Below are positions 1 through 7,842 of a DNA stretch of 64,000 nt, in pieces. Positions within the stretch are counted from its first letter, which is position 1, and every line of letters starts with the position of its first letter. The stretch is taken from contig NZ_CP011456.1 of NCBI RefSeq assembly GCF_001277295.1, positions 930,001 through 994,000 of the forward strand, given 5' to 3'. A program made the position numbers and the translations under genes. A model generated the notes under the pieces. The model was not told the origin of the DNA and did not search any database. It was given only the letters and a program-made list of their open reading frames with translations. Source of the stretch: Anabaena sp. WA102 (GTDB lineage: Bacteria; Cyanobacteriota; Cyanobacteriia; Cyanobacteriales; Nostocaceae).

Positions 1-384
1 GTATTGATATACCCTGCCGTTATTACCTATATTTATAGACTTTTCCTTAAATCCCACAATCGCCGCTCGAAATTCAGTTTTGAGCATAGAAAATATCTGG
101 GGTTGTTCCTCGCGCAAAGCTTCTAAAGATAATCCCAAAGCAACTGCCCGATGTACAGAATCAATAGGCATAGTTGTGGCATGATAAACTACAGCATAAA
201 CTTGATTACCAGATTCTTCGTCCACAGCGCAAACCCAACTCCCAAAAGGTGGCATTGGTGGAAAACTCAAGTCTTCTGGTTCTAAACACTGAGCCAAAAA
301 TTCCGTACTTGTCGTTTCAATTATCTCTGCAAAGTGATGAGAATGGCGATTTTCAATAGCAAACTGTGGTAAAGGTAGACGCAT
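1..384 (-). CDS. HAS-barrel-type protein, N-terminal part
   Basis: The first 128 codons of a leftward gene whose 3' end lies beyond the left edge. The frame is open from the ATG at 384 to base 1. It begins MRLPLPQF and continues through a compact beta-rich region (PPFGSWVCAVDEESG, QVYAVVYHATTMPIDSVHR), which resembles the HAS-barrel domain found at the N terminus of HerA-type ATPases and in stand-alone cyanobacterial proteins. No ATPase part is visible here. The heptamer tract at 395-478 lies immediately upstream. The function of the stand-alone cyanobacterial proteins is not known to me. Confidence 0.6.
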   Translation of the reverse strand, partial: MRLPLPQFAIENRHSHHFAEIIETTSTEFLAQCLEPEDLSFPPMPPFGSWVCAVDEESGNQVYAVVYHATTMPIDSVHRAVALGLSLEALREEQPQIFSMLKTEFRAAIVGFKEKSINIGNNGRVYQY

Positions 385-394
385 AAGCAGTTAA

Positions 395-478
395 GGAACA
401 GGGAACAGGGAACAGGGAACAGGGAACAGGGAACAGGGAACAGGGAACAGGGAGCAGGGAACAGGGAACAGGGAACAG
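395..478. repeat. Heptanucleotide tandem repeat (GGAACAG)n
   Basis: About twelve head-to-tail copies of GGAACAG, one altered to GGAGCAG. The same heptamer recurs at 850-880, 22324-22402, 60860-60895 and, inverted, at 61015-61040. Short tandem heptamers between genes are a known feature of heterocystous cyanobacteria. Confidence 0.9.
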
Positions 479-607
479 CAAAATCATTTGTGTAATTAAT
501 TCTGTCGCATTACTTATAGGAATTGCAGAATTTTTTTAAAATTGCCATTAGTCAATAGTCTTAGTAAATAACTAATAACCACTGACTAATGACTAAAGAC
601 TAAATTA

Positions 608-817
608 CTATTTCCCTTTTTTCGGAACTGTAGTTTCAACAGGTTCTAATTCTGTTAAGCGGAAAGTAATTATTTTATCCCAATTACCACCTTCAAATAA
701 TACAGCTACTTTACCATCACTCACTCGTTGGACAAGTCCTTCAGACCGATAATATGTATCTGCGGGATTTTTGACGCGAACAGTTGCTCCAGGCAGGATC
801 ATCTTATTTACCTTCAA
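608..817 (-). CDS. ndhS: NAD(P)H-quinone oxidoreductase subunit S (NdhS)
   Basis: A 69-residue protein, the usual length for cyanobacterial NdhS, the SH3-like peripheral subunit of photosynthetic NDH-1 that helps form the ferredoxin docking site on the thylakoid membrane. Diagnostic segments are PGATVRVKNPADTYY, EGLVQRVSDGKVAVLFEGG and NWDKIITFRLTELE. The annotated start is MKVNKMILPG; many homologues start at the equivalent of MILPG (ATG at 802), so the true N terminus may be five residues shorter. It ends in a short basic tail (VPKKGK). It stands alone between repeat tracts and is not linked to other ndh genes. Confidence 0.85.
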   Translation of the reverse strand: MKVNKMILPGATVRVKNPADTYYRSEGLVQRVSDGKVAVLFEGGNWDKIITFRLTELEPVETTVPKKGK

Positions 818-848
818 TAGTTTCCTATTAATAGCTTAATGCTTATTA

Positions 849-1083
849 GGGAACAGGGAACAGGGAACAGGGAACAGGGGGCAGGGGGAGTGGGGGAGTG
901 GGGGGAGTGGGGGAGTGGGGGGAGTGGGGGAGTGGGGGGAGTGGGGGAGTGGGGGGAGTGGGGGGAGTGGGGGAAGTGGGGGGAGTAGGGGAAGTGGGGG
1001 GAGTAGGGGAAGTAGGGGAGAAATTTCATTCTTCATTCTTCATTCTTCATTCTTCATTCTTCATTCTTCATTCTTCATTCTTC
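849..1083. repeat. Low-complexity tract: GGAACAG, GGGGGAGTG and CATTCTT arrays
   Basis: The gap between ndhS and rodA is almost entirely simple repeats: GGAACAG heptamers, then about 130 bases of GGGGGAGTG/GGGGAAGTA variants, then seven or eight CATTCTT units to about 1083. The G-runs could form quadruplexes on the + strand. Open frames here (Gly/Val/Ser-rich or Pro-rich) are artefacts of the repeats. Confidence 0.9.
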
Positions 1084-1084
1084 T

Positions 1085-1110
1085 GATAGCGCAGCGTGGC
1101 GTTAGCCATA
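1085..1110 (+). repeat. 26-bp small dispersed repeat
   Basis: A unit starting GATAGCGCAGCGTGG and ending GTTAGCCATA. Near-identical copies occur at 2564-2589, 29756-29781 and, inverted, at 24743-24768 and 36711-36736; a partial copy lies near 12339-12360. It resembles the very small dispersed repeats described in Nostoc genomes. Confidence 0.8.
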
Positions 1111-1131
1111 CTCCTGACTCCTGACTCCTCT

Positions 1132-2445
1132 TCAGTAATACTTCTGGCGTTGACGATAATTAGCTACAGATTCTACTATACCGATCGCAATAAAGTTAGT
1201 CAGCATTGCTGAACGTCCATAACTCATCCAAGGTAGGGGAATCCCCGCCACTGGTGCCAAACCAACTGTCATACCAACATTCACAATCAGTTGAAACACA
1301 ATCATAGACAAAACACCTATAGCTAAAAGTGAACCGAAGTTATCTTTGGCTGTTTGAGCTACGTGAAGCAAGCGAAAGCAAATCAAGCAAAAAACTGATA
1401 GTAAAATTAAGCACCCCACCAGACCAAATTCTTCAGCAACAGCGGAGAAAATAAAATCTGTGTGTTGTTCAGGAACGAAATTGAGTTGAGTCATGGGACC
1501 TTTAAACAAACCCCAACCCCAAACTTCACCAGCGCCAATAGCAATGCGAGATTGAATCAGGTGATAACCAGCACCAAGAGGATCATGTTCAGGGTTAATA
1601 AATACACTAAGTCGGTTTTTTTGATACTCCTTTAAGATATGATTCCAGGCAAAAATGCCTAATTCGCCACCAAGCAGATTAAGACATAATGATCCAATAG
1701 CACCAATACCAAAACGCTTCCAGGGCAGACTAACCCAACCAACTATCCCCATCGCTACTGCCCATATTAAACCCAATATACTCAATGATATTTCTTTAGA
1801 TAAAACTATGGGTGTTGATAATGGCCAAGATATACTAAATAAGATTGCTGCTATGACCGGAGAAATCATGAGTATTAACCAGCCGGGGTTAGCGTTTGCC
1901 CAGTACAGCATTCCTAAAAATATTGCTCCAAATACCAGTGATGTTGCCAAGTCTGGCTGTAAAAATACCAATGCCCAAGGTACAGCCGTAATTGCCAAGA
2001 CACGGAAAACATTCTCAATAGTAGAAGCAGTTTGCTTATGTAACAACGCAGCTAAGGTAATGATTAGCCCTATTTTGGCAAATTCTGAGGGTTGGACATT
2101 AAAACCAGCAATACTAATCCAACGCTGTGCGCCTTTGGCACTAGTACCAGCGAGCATCACAGCTATTAAACTAAAGTTCGTTAGCCCGTAGGTGAACCAA
2201 TGCCACTGCATTAAGTTTTCATAACGGCAACGAGCTAAAAACAAGGCAATAGTTGAACCAATCGCCGCTATCAGCCAGTGCCACCACCAGTCAGTTACAG
2301 GTTGCTTTAATTCTGTACTCAGAATCATTAGCCCCCCGAACATACTAACAGCAACGGGGAGGATAAATAGTAGCCCATCCATTTGTTGCCAGGGTTTAAG
2401 CCAGAATTGCCAACGCATTTTCGGGAACGAAGGTTTTAATAACAT
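1132..2445 (-). CDS. rodA: Rod-shape-determining protein RodA (SEDS glycosyltransferase)
   Basis: A 437-residue polytopic membrane protein of the FtsW/RodA/SpoVE (SEDS) family, which polymerises lipid II into glycan strands for wall elongation together with a class B PBP. Family signatures are near the middle (GAQRWISIAGFNVQPSEFAK) and in the C-terminal half (NRLSVFINPEHDPLGAGYH, QSRIAIGAGEVWGWG, EQHTDFIFSAVAEEFGL). The last segment, GIPLPWMSYGRSAMLTNFIA, is the conserved C-terminal loop. The PEHDP motif supports RodA over FtsW. It lies 153 bases downstream of mrp on the same strand, separated by a G-rich repeat, so co-transcription is possible but not shown. Confidence 0.93.
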   Translation of the reverse strand: MLLKPSFPKMRWQFWLKPWQQMDGLLFILPVAVSMFGGLMILSTELKQPVTDWWWHWLIAAIGSTIALFLARCRYENLMQWHWFTYGLTNFSLIAVMLAGTSAKGAQRWISIAGFNVQPSEFAKIGLIITLAALLHKQTASTIENVFRVLAITAVPWALVFLQPDLATSLVFGAIFLGMLYWANANPGWLILMISPVIAAILFSISWPLSTPIVLSKEISLSILGLIWAVAMGIVGWVSLPWKRFGIGAIGSLCLNLLGGELGIFAWNHILKEYQKNRLSVFINPEHDPLGAGYHLIQSRIAIGAGEVWGWGLFKGPMTQLNFVPEQHTDFIFSAVAEEFGLVGCLILLSVFCLICFRLLHVAQTAKDNFGSLLAIGVLSMIVFQLIVNVGMTVGLAPVAGIPLPWMSYGRSAMLTNFIAIGIVESVANYRQRQKYY

Positions 2446-2463
2446 TGTGTGAGGAGGGAGTTG

Positions 2464-2589
2464 GGCAGGGGGTAGGGGGCAGGGGGAGTGGGGGAGTGGG
2501 GGGAGTGGGGGGAGTGGGGGGAGTGGGGGGAGTTGGGGAGAAATTTCTTCCTTCTGAACTCCTGATAGCGCAGCGTGGCGTTAGCCATA
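2464..2589. repeat. G-rich minisatellite plus 26-bp dispersed repeat
   Basis: The rodA-mrp spacer: GGGGGCAGGGGGAGTG-type repeats to about 2540, then a copy of the 26-bp GATAGCGCAGCGTGG unit at 2564-2589. The same order (G-tract, short linker, 26-bp unit, CTCCTGA) is seen at 890-1125, so the block appears to have been copied as a whole. Confidence 0.85.
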
Positions 2590-2598
2590 CTCCTGATC

Positions 2599-3669
2599 TT
2601 ATGTCAAAGCATTAACTGAAACTTTACCTGCTACAGTGAGAGCGATCGCCTTCAATGCTTTAGCAGCGGCTGAATTAGGTTCACCAATAACTATCGGCAT
2701 ACCACTATCACCCCCAATTCTGGTAGAAATTTCTAATGGTACACATCCTAACAGAGGAACTCCTAATTCTGCGGCTGTTTTTGAACCACCACCAGAACCA
2801 AAAATGTCATATTGCTTATCCGGTTGATCTGGGGGAATAAAATAGCTCATATTTTCCACAATTCCCAAAACTGGAACATTTAACTGCTGGAACATCCGCA
2901 ACCCCTTCCGGGAATCCAACAAAGCTACCGTTTGTGGTGTAGTCACAATAACTGCCCCTGCCATTGGTACAGATTGGGCTAAAGTTAATTGAGCATCTCC
3001 AGTTCCTGGGGGCATATCCACAATTAAATAATCCAGTTCTCCCCATTCCACTTGATAAAGAAACTGACGAATCACACCATTCAGCATCGGACCGCGCCAA
3101 ATTACTGGCTGATCTCGATCAATCAAAAAACCCATGGAAACAAGCTTGACACCATGATTAAACGCCGGTTCGAGAATGTCCCCTGCCTCTGTAGACCGGA
3201 CATTAATTTTAGCATCACCCAAACCCAACATGGTAGGATCATTAGGTCCATAAATATCTGCATCTAATAAACCAACCTTAGCGCCAGCTTGTGCTAAAGC
3301 AACGGCAATATTTACGGCTACTGTACTCTTACCAACGCCACCTTTACCACTAGAAACAGCAATAATATTTTTGATCCCAGGTACACCGTTGCGGTCTGGT
3401 AAGCTTTTCTGCTGGGGTGTTTCCGCTGTTACTTCTATACTCACATCTGTAACACCAGGGAGCTTTTTAACAGCTTTTTGACAATCTTCGACAATAAACT
3501 CCCGTAAAGGACAAGCCGGAGTGGTCAACACCAAAGTGAAACTAACCTTGCCACCGTCAATTTTGACGTTGCGAATCATATTTAACTCTACCAGGCTTTT
3601 GCGAAGTTCTGGATCTTCTACTGGTCGCAACACTTCTAGGACTGCGTGGGAATCTAGGACATCATACAT
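2599..3669 (-). CDS. mrp: Mrp/ApbC-type Fe-S cluster carrier ATPase
   Basis: A P-loop ATPase of the Mrp/Nbp35 family that binds and transfers Fe-S clusters. With the ATG at 3669 it has 356 residues: an N-terminal MIP18-like domain (VLEVLRPVEDPELRKSLVEL), then the deviant Walker A GKGGVGKST at about 108-116, the switch region DADIYGPNDPTMLG, and VDMPPGTGDAQLT. The frame can be extended to 3774, but those 35 residues (starting MVLLCSPTYSNK) are unlike the family and their first codons lie in a mobile repeat at 3750-3877. I therefore choose 3669. Confidence 0.9.
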   Translation of the reverse strand: MYDVLDSHAVLEVLRPVEDPELRKSLVELNMIRNVKIDGGKVSFTLVLTTPACPLREFIVEDCQKAVKKLPGVTDVSIEVTAETPQQKSLPDRNGVPGIKNIIAVSSGKGGVGKSTVAVNIAVALAQAGAKVGLLDADIYGPNDPTMLGLGDAKINVRSTEAGDILEPAFNHGVKLVSMGFLIDRDQPVIWRGPMLNGVIRQFLYQVEWGELDYLIVDMPPGTGDAQLTLAQSVPMAGAVIVTTPQTVALLDSRKGLRMFQQLNVPVLGIVENMSYFIPPDQPDKQYDIFGSGGGSKTAAELGVPLLGCVPLEISTRIGGDSGMPIVIGEPNSAAAKALKAIALTVAGKVSVNALT

Positions 3670-3749
3670 AGTGTGTTTACCGTTGCCGCTGACTATAAAG
3701 CTTAAAAAATTTTCATTGACAGATACTAGAATCTTAACTTTATTAGAGT

Positions 3750-3877
3750 AAGTAGGTGAACACAATAAAACCAAACTGTGTAAAGAAACGTATAATCGCC
3801 CAAACCCTCTTCACTCTTGCCTCTTGCCTCTTGCCTTTTGCCTTGCCATAACGACAATTTTCAACGCCAACCTACTT
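3750..3877 (+). mobile_element. MITE-like element family 1, copy 1 (128 bp)
   Basis: A 128-bp unit with termini AAGTAGGT and ACCTACTT. It starts AAGTAGGTGAACACAATAAA, holds degenerate CTTGCCT/TTTGCCT heptamers in the middle and ends CAACGCCAACCTACTT. Other copies are at 10165, 21831, 24270 (inverted), 60438 and 60734 (shortened). It contains no gene. It lies just upstream of mrp and includes the first codons of an over-extended mrp frame. Confidence 0.85.
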
Positions 3878-4682
3878 AGTTGTTTAGTTGTCAGTTCTGA
3901 GAAACCAGAATCCTGTAGGGGCAAACCCCCCGTGGTTGCCCCAACGGGTAGGCACGGGGGCGCTACCCCTACATTAAATCCAAATCTTTTATATAATTAA
4001 TTTTGCCTGTGTACTTAATCAAGGATATCAAAAGTTGCAACTTAGGAAGGGCTAGTAAAATATATATCTATTGATCAGTATTAATCCCCCCCCCAATTTT
4101 TTTTAGGGACTTCCAATTAAAAAAATCCCCAAAAGTTTCTTGTGGTGCGGGCATCTTGCCCGCTAATTACCAAGGACAGGCAGGATGCCCATCCCACAAA
4201 ATTGGGTAATTTATTTTTTGGTGATCCCTTAGCTGTTGATATTGCATATTCTGAAAAAACGTTATAACTTGTTAAGTTGTAGGGGAATAATTTATTTTGT
4301 CATCGCAATAGCCAATTGTTAATTAGGTAGATATACTATATTTAAGTGGTTCTACATACAGAAGAATCCACGTTTCTAGAAATTCAAAAAACTGTTAAAT
4401 ATGATGCAGTTTACAATACCTTTGCCATTTCTTATAGATTGGGTTGAGTGACAGTGTAACCCAACGCATTTATTGGATTATGGCTCTCAACGCCACCTAC
4501 GAATCAAGGCTTTTTTCAGTTTGGCAAAGGTATTGAGTTTAATTTTGGTATTGACTGATATTTAGTATTTTGAATGAATTGATATTTGCTATTTCAAAGT
4601 TATGATGAAAATGGCATTAGAGAAGAATTAAAGGTGCATCTACTCCCAACAAGTATACTATCTAAATGGAGTTAGTCTGGTA
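3878..4682. other. Intergenic region upstream of the invertase gene
   Basis: About 800 bases without a credible gene. It holds an inverted-repeat unit at 3914-3973 (TGTAGGGGCAA at the left, GCTACCCCTACA at the right), a family 3 element at 4106-4228, and an AT-rich stretch leading to the ATG at 4683. The invertase has no strong Shine-Dalgarno sequence. I could not identify a promoter with confidence. Confidence 0.7.
4106..4228 (-). mobile_element. MITE-like element family 3, copy A, with TTA duplication
   Basis: A 123-bp unit starting GGGACTTCCAATTAAAAAAA and ending GGTGATCCC, with imperfect terminal inverted repeats (GGGACTTCCAA against GGGATCACCAA) and an internal palindrome around GATGCCCATCCCACA. 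It is flanked by the direct trinucleotide TTA at 4103-4105 and 4229-4231. Related copies are at 6319, 14344, 36665 and 62798. Confidence 0.8.
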
Positions 4683-6131
4683 ATGCAACTAAACAAATTA
4701 GAGACAAGTAAAAATATAGAAAATGAAGCTTGGCTTGCATTAGAGAATTCAATTCTCTACTACAAAGGTCAGCCCGTTGGTACTGTAGCGGCTTATGATT
4801 CATCCGTCGAAGCATTAAATTATGACCAATGTTTTATCCGGGATTTTGTTTCCTCGGCGTTAATTTTTCTGATTAAAGGCAGAACAGATATTGTCAAGAA
4901 TTTCCTAGAAGAAACATTAAAGTTACAGCCGAAAGAAAAGGCATTAGATGCCTATAAACCCGGTAGAGGATTAATTCCAGCTAGTTTTAAAGTCGTTTCT
5001 GCCAATGGGGAAGAGTTTTTAGAAGCTGATTTTGGTGAACACGCGATCGCCAGAGTCACACCTGTAGATTCTTGTTTATGGTGGTTAATTTTATTACGTG
5101 CTTATGTAGTTGCTACTCAAGATAATTCCCTGGCTTATCAACCAGAATTCCAAACAGGAATTAGGTTAATTATGGACATCTGTTTAGCTAATCGGTTTGA
5201 TATGTACCCGACGCTATTAGTTCCTGATGGCGCTTGTATGATAGACAGACGCATGGGAATTTATGGACATCCTTTAGAAATTCAAGTTCTATTTTTTGCC
5301 GCTTTACGTGCAGCGCGAGAACTACTAATTTGTAAAGGTAATGAGGATATTGTCGAAGCAATTGATAACCGCTTACCTTTATTATGTGGTCATATTCGTC
5401 AGCATTACTGGATAGATATTAATCGTCTGAATGCAATTTATCGCTTTAAGGGTGAGGAATACGGAAAAACGGCGGTTAATCTTTTCAATATTTATGCCGA
5501 TTCCTTACCTTATTATGAGTTAGATAAATGGCTACCGAAAAAAGGTGGTTATTTTGCCGGAAATGTCGGACCATCACAAATGGATACTCGGTTCTTCACC
5601 CTCGGAAATTTGATGGCTGTAATTTCTGACCTTTCCACAGAAGAACAGTCCCAAGCAATTATGAATTTGATTGAAAAACGATGGGATGATTTAGTCGGAG
5701 ATATGCCCGTTAAAATCTGTTATCCGGCTTTACAAGGTGAAGAATATCGAGTCGTCACAGGATGTGACCCCAAAAATATACCTTGGTCATATCATAATGC
5801 TGGTAGCTGGCCTGTCTTAATGTGGATGTTAGCAGCAGCAGCGGTGAAAACAAAAAAACCACAGTTGGCAGAAAAAGCTATTGCAATTGCTAAAGTCAGA
5901 TTATCGGAAGATGAATGGCCAGAATATTATGATGGAAAAAAAGGCAGATTAATTGGTAAACAAGCAAGAAAGTATCAAACTTGGACAATTGCTGGTTATT
6001 TATTAGCGCAGGAACTCATAGATAATCCTGATTATTTACCATTAATTAGTTTTGATAAGTTACCTCCAGATGTGGTTTCTAGAGCCTGTGAGTTTGAAGT
6101 TGGTGGGATAGATCCTTACATGAATCCTTAA
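4683..6131 (+). CDS. Alkaline/neutral invertase (GH100)
   Basis: A 482-residue cytoplasmic beta-fructofuranosidase of glycoside hydrolase family 100, which hydrolyses sucrose to glucose and fructose. Family segments in order are YDQCFIRDFVSSALIFLIKG, YKPGRGLIPASFKV, HAIARVTPVDSCLWWLIL (containing the conserved Asp region), RMGIYGHPLEIQVLFFAALR, FFTLGNLMAVISD and TGCDPKNIPWSYHNAGSWPV. The length matches the Anabaena InvA/InvB enzymes. It has no signal peptide. In heterocystous species such enzymes help cleave sucrose delivered to or stored in cells. It is a single gene with a hairpin 48 bases downstream. I cannot tell the InvA and InvB paralogues apart. Confidence 0.92.
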   Translation: MQLNKLETSKNIENEAWLALENSILYYKGQPVGTVAAYDSSVEALNYDQCFIRDFVSSALIFLIKGRTDIVKNFLEETLKLQPKEKALDAYKPGRGLIPASFKVVSANGEEFLEADFGEHAIARVTPVDSCLWWLILLRAYVVATQDNSLAYQPEFQTGIRLIMDICLANRFDMYPTLLVPDGACMIDRRMGIYGHPLEIQVLFFAALRAARELLICKGNEDIVEAIDNRLPLLCGHIRQHYWIDINRLNAIYRFKGEEYGKTAVNLFNIYADSLPYYELDKWLPKKGGYFAGNVGPSQMDTRFFTLGNLMAVISDLSTEEQSQAIMNLIEKRWDDLVGDMPVKICYPALQGEEYRVVTGCDPKNIPWSYHNAGSWPVLMWMLAAAAVKTKKPQLAEKAIAIAKVRLSEDEWPEYYDGKKGRLIGKQARKYQTWTIAGYLLAQELIDNPDYLPLISFDKLPPDVVSRACEFEVGGIDPYMNP

Positions 6132-6178
6132 ACCTAATTTTATCTGAAAACCGTAGGGTGGTTTAGTTATGAAAAACA

Positions 6179-6211
6179 AGATCCCCGACTTCTTAGAGAA
6201 GTCGGGGATCT
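6179..6211 (+). terminator. 15-bp perfect hairpin downstream of the invertase
   Basis: Arms AGATCCCCGACTTCT and AGAAGTCGGGGATCT with a three-base loop. It could end invertase transcription, but there is no U-run after the stem and this palindrome type is dispersed in cyanobacterial genomes, so it may be only a repeat. Confidence 0.5.
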
Positions 6212-6240
6212 GACTCTTGCAATGTATCCCTACGGGACGC

Positions 6241-6455
6241 TAAGCTGTTACGCAGCTAAATTTGATAACCATAATTTACTTGAACTTTGTAGTGCGGGCA
6301 TCTTGCCCGCTAGAATTAGAGACTTCCAAATAAAAAAATGTCCCAAAACTGATGCAGAAATTCTCTCTCTGTGTACTCTGTGCCTCTGTGGTTCGTTTCT
6401 TAGGATAATTTATTTCTTGGAAGTCTCTTATACAAACTAAATGCACAACAGCTTA
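6241..6455. mobile_element. Family 4 repeat interrupted by a nested family 3 element
   Basis: The outer unit starts TAAGCTGTTACGCAGC and ends TGCACAACAGCTTA (terminal inverted repeats), and matches the uninterrupted copy at 10397-10499 almost base for base. Inside it, 6319-6427 is a 109-bp family 3-like element (GAGACTTCCAAATAAA at one end, TTGGAAGTCTC at the other). TTA is duplicated at 6316-6318 and 6428-6430, and the empty site at 10472-10474 has a single TTA. A 72-residue + frame across this region is not a gene. Confidence 0.9.
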
Positions 6456-6478
6456 GTGTTTGTGTACAGAATCATAGA

Positions 6479-7297
6479 TTATTTATGAGATTTTAACCAT
6501 TCTTCCAGGTCGGTAATGTCTATAAAGTCTAATAATGCTTCTCCCAGGTCTTCTAGTTGTTCTATTGTGAGGTTGCTGATAGTTTCGATGTAGTTACCAC
6601 TCAATTTCCCAAATTGCTTGGATAATATACGCACCAATAAGTTTGTTGCTTCTTCCTGCTTTGCTTCTTGATATACCCTAGTTTGCTTAATATCACTAAC
6701 TAAAAACATCGCTTCAATCTCCTGACGGCTTAATTGTGAAAATTTGGACAACAAAACAGTCTCTAACAATTCTATAATACCTTGTTTTTCTCTGTTATTA
6801 TCAATCTCTGTCTTTGTTCTTGCCATGAGATTTTTGACTAATTCTGGTGCTTGGGTTTCTTTACTGACAATTAATTCAATTAACCCCACACCAATTGAAC
6901 CAGGTGGTAGTTCATCTAAATAAATGCGTTTGATTCTCCCACTATCAATTAATTCTTGTTGGTAATTAGTTAATACTTCTACATCTAAACTCCGTTTAGC
7001 AAATAAAGCTACTGCTTGCCAATCTTGTACTGGTTTAAATTGATTGAGATAAATGTTTATTTCTGCTATTAATTCCCAATAAAAATCAAGTTTGGGTTGG
7101 AATTGCACTTCGACAAAATAGATGGGTTTTTCCAAACTATCTGGCATGAAAATACCATCAAATCGAAAGGCTTTTTCTTTAACTTCGACGGAAGTAAAAT
7201 TATAACCTTGAGCATTTTCTATTGGTTGTCCGAGCAATTCAAACAATAGAGTGTGAAAAGTGAGAAAAATTTGATAAAATATTGTATCTGTGTGCAT
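6479..7297 (-). CDS. Rpn/PDDEXK-family nuclease-like protein with DUF4351
   Basis: A 272-residue protein of the large cyanobacterial Rpn-like (DUF2887/PD-(D/E)XK transposase-like) family. The N-terminal half shows the nuclease core pattern FRFDGIFMPD followed by YFVEVQFQPKLDFYWELIAE. The last 55 residues (TNLLVRILSKQFGKLSG and TIEQLEDLGEALLDF) match the DUF4351 tail common in these proteins. Rpn relatives act as DNA endonucleases that stimulate RecA-independent recombination; activity is unproven here. The gene follows the DGR template repeat on the same strand, where a DGR reverse transcriptase would normally sit. Confidence 0.75.
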   Translation of the reverse strand: MHTDTIFYQIFLTFHTLLFELLGQPIENAQGYNFTSVEVKEKAFRFDGIFMPDSLEKPIYFVEVQFQPKLDFYWELIAEINIYLNQFKPVQDWQAVALFAKRSLDVEVLTNYQQELIDSGRIKRIYLDELPPGSIGVGLIELIVSKETQAPELVKNLMARTKTEIDNNREKQGIIELLETVLLSKFSQLSRQEIEAMFLVSDIKQTRVYQEAKQEEATNLLVRILSKQFGKLSGNYIETISNLTIEQLEDLGEALLDFIDITDLEEWLKSHK

Positions 7298-7310
7298 AGT
7301 TTATAATATT

Positions 7311-7353
7311 GAGCCAGTTAAGTCTTCGGTTTCCCTACCAAGCTAACTGGCTC
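7311..7353 (-). other. Inverted repeat between template repeat and Rpn-like gene
   Basis: GAGCCAGTTA at 7311-7320 pairs with TAACTGGCTC at 7344-7353 across a 23-base loop. It lies 105 bases past the template repeat in the sense direction and could end or fold the template RNA. There is no strong U-run on the minus strand. Confidence 0.4.
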
Positions 7354-7457
7354 GGTTTTATATTTGGATATAGTCACCCACATCACTGGGTTTGAGTTTG
7401 GACTCTCTGGTGTACGCTTGATAGAATCCCTCCTATCAACTCTGACTGTAGAGAGTG

Positions 7458-7581
7458 CTGGCGAGGAAGACCCGAACACAACACGAAAACCGAGATTATT
7501 GTCTTGATTACGCGCGTTGTTCCTGTTACGATTCGCCGAACGGCAATTGATAGCATTGTTGTACCAAGAACCGCCCCGTTT
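7458..7581 (-). other. DGR template repeat (TR)
   Basis: 124 bases, read on the minus strand from AAACGGGGCGGTTC to CTTCCTCGCCAG. They align without gaps to 7854-7977, the 3' end of the neighbouring FGE gene. There are 15 mismatches and every one is an adenine in this copy: 15 of 30 template adenines are changed and 0 of 94 other bases. Translated, it reads GGSWYNNAINCRSANRN and onwards, rich in AAC/AAT codons, as in the TRs of diversity-generating retroelements. It has no start codon of its own and is preceded in frame by TGA, so it is a non-coding template rather than a gene. Confidence 0.93.
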
Positions 7582-7842
7582 AATAACTCAACCCCAAGCT
7601 ATGTGCCATACATACTAAGAAGTATAAGCAAGGATAGCCACCCTCAATTTACAATATCCGAATATTAATCAGCGATATCGTTTACAAGTCTTTATTGTCG
7701 GGTCAGAAATGATAACTTCGGTAAAAATAAACATTTCGATATCTGACGCACCCTACTAAATCAAAAAAATTTGATCGCCTGACGGCGAGGGGTAAGGGTA
7801 GAGAAGAAAGAGAAGAGCGCAAAAGCGCAAGAGGGTAAAGGG
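7582..7842. other. Spacer between template and variable repeats
   Basis: About 260 bases with no credible gene. At 7817-7828, 26 bases past the end of the variable repeat, is GCGCAAAAGCGC, a 4-bp stem with a 4-base loop. DGR targets often have a small hairpin just downstream of the variable repeat, but this one is short and may be chance. The rest is AT-rich and would carry the start of any template RNA. Confidence 0.5.

Noticed and set aside
898..1124. Gly/Val/Ser-rich frames on the + strand and Pro-rich frames on the - strand
   Set aside because: They are translations of G-rich tandem repeats with no start context.
1655..2191. 178-residue frame opposite rodA
   Set aside because: Antisense shadow of a clearly conserved gene.
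2816..3100. 94-residue frame inside mrp
   Set aside because: Shifted frame of the mrp ATPase domain with no family features.
6222..6440. 72-residue + frame
   Set aside because: It runs across the nested family 4/family 3 repeats; no protein family pattern is seen.
7318..7590. The N-rich FGE-like segment as a truncated pseudogene
   Set aside because: A decayed copy would differ at all bases. The differences are confined to adenines and the lengths match exactly, so a DGR template explains it better.
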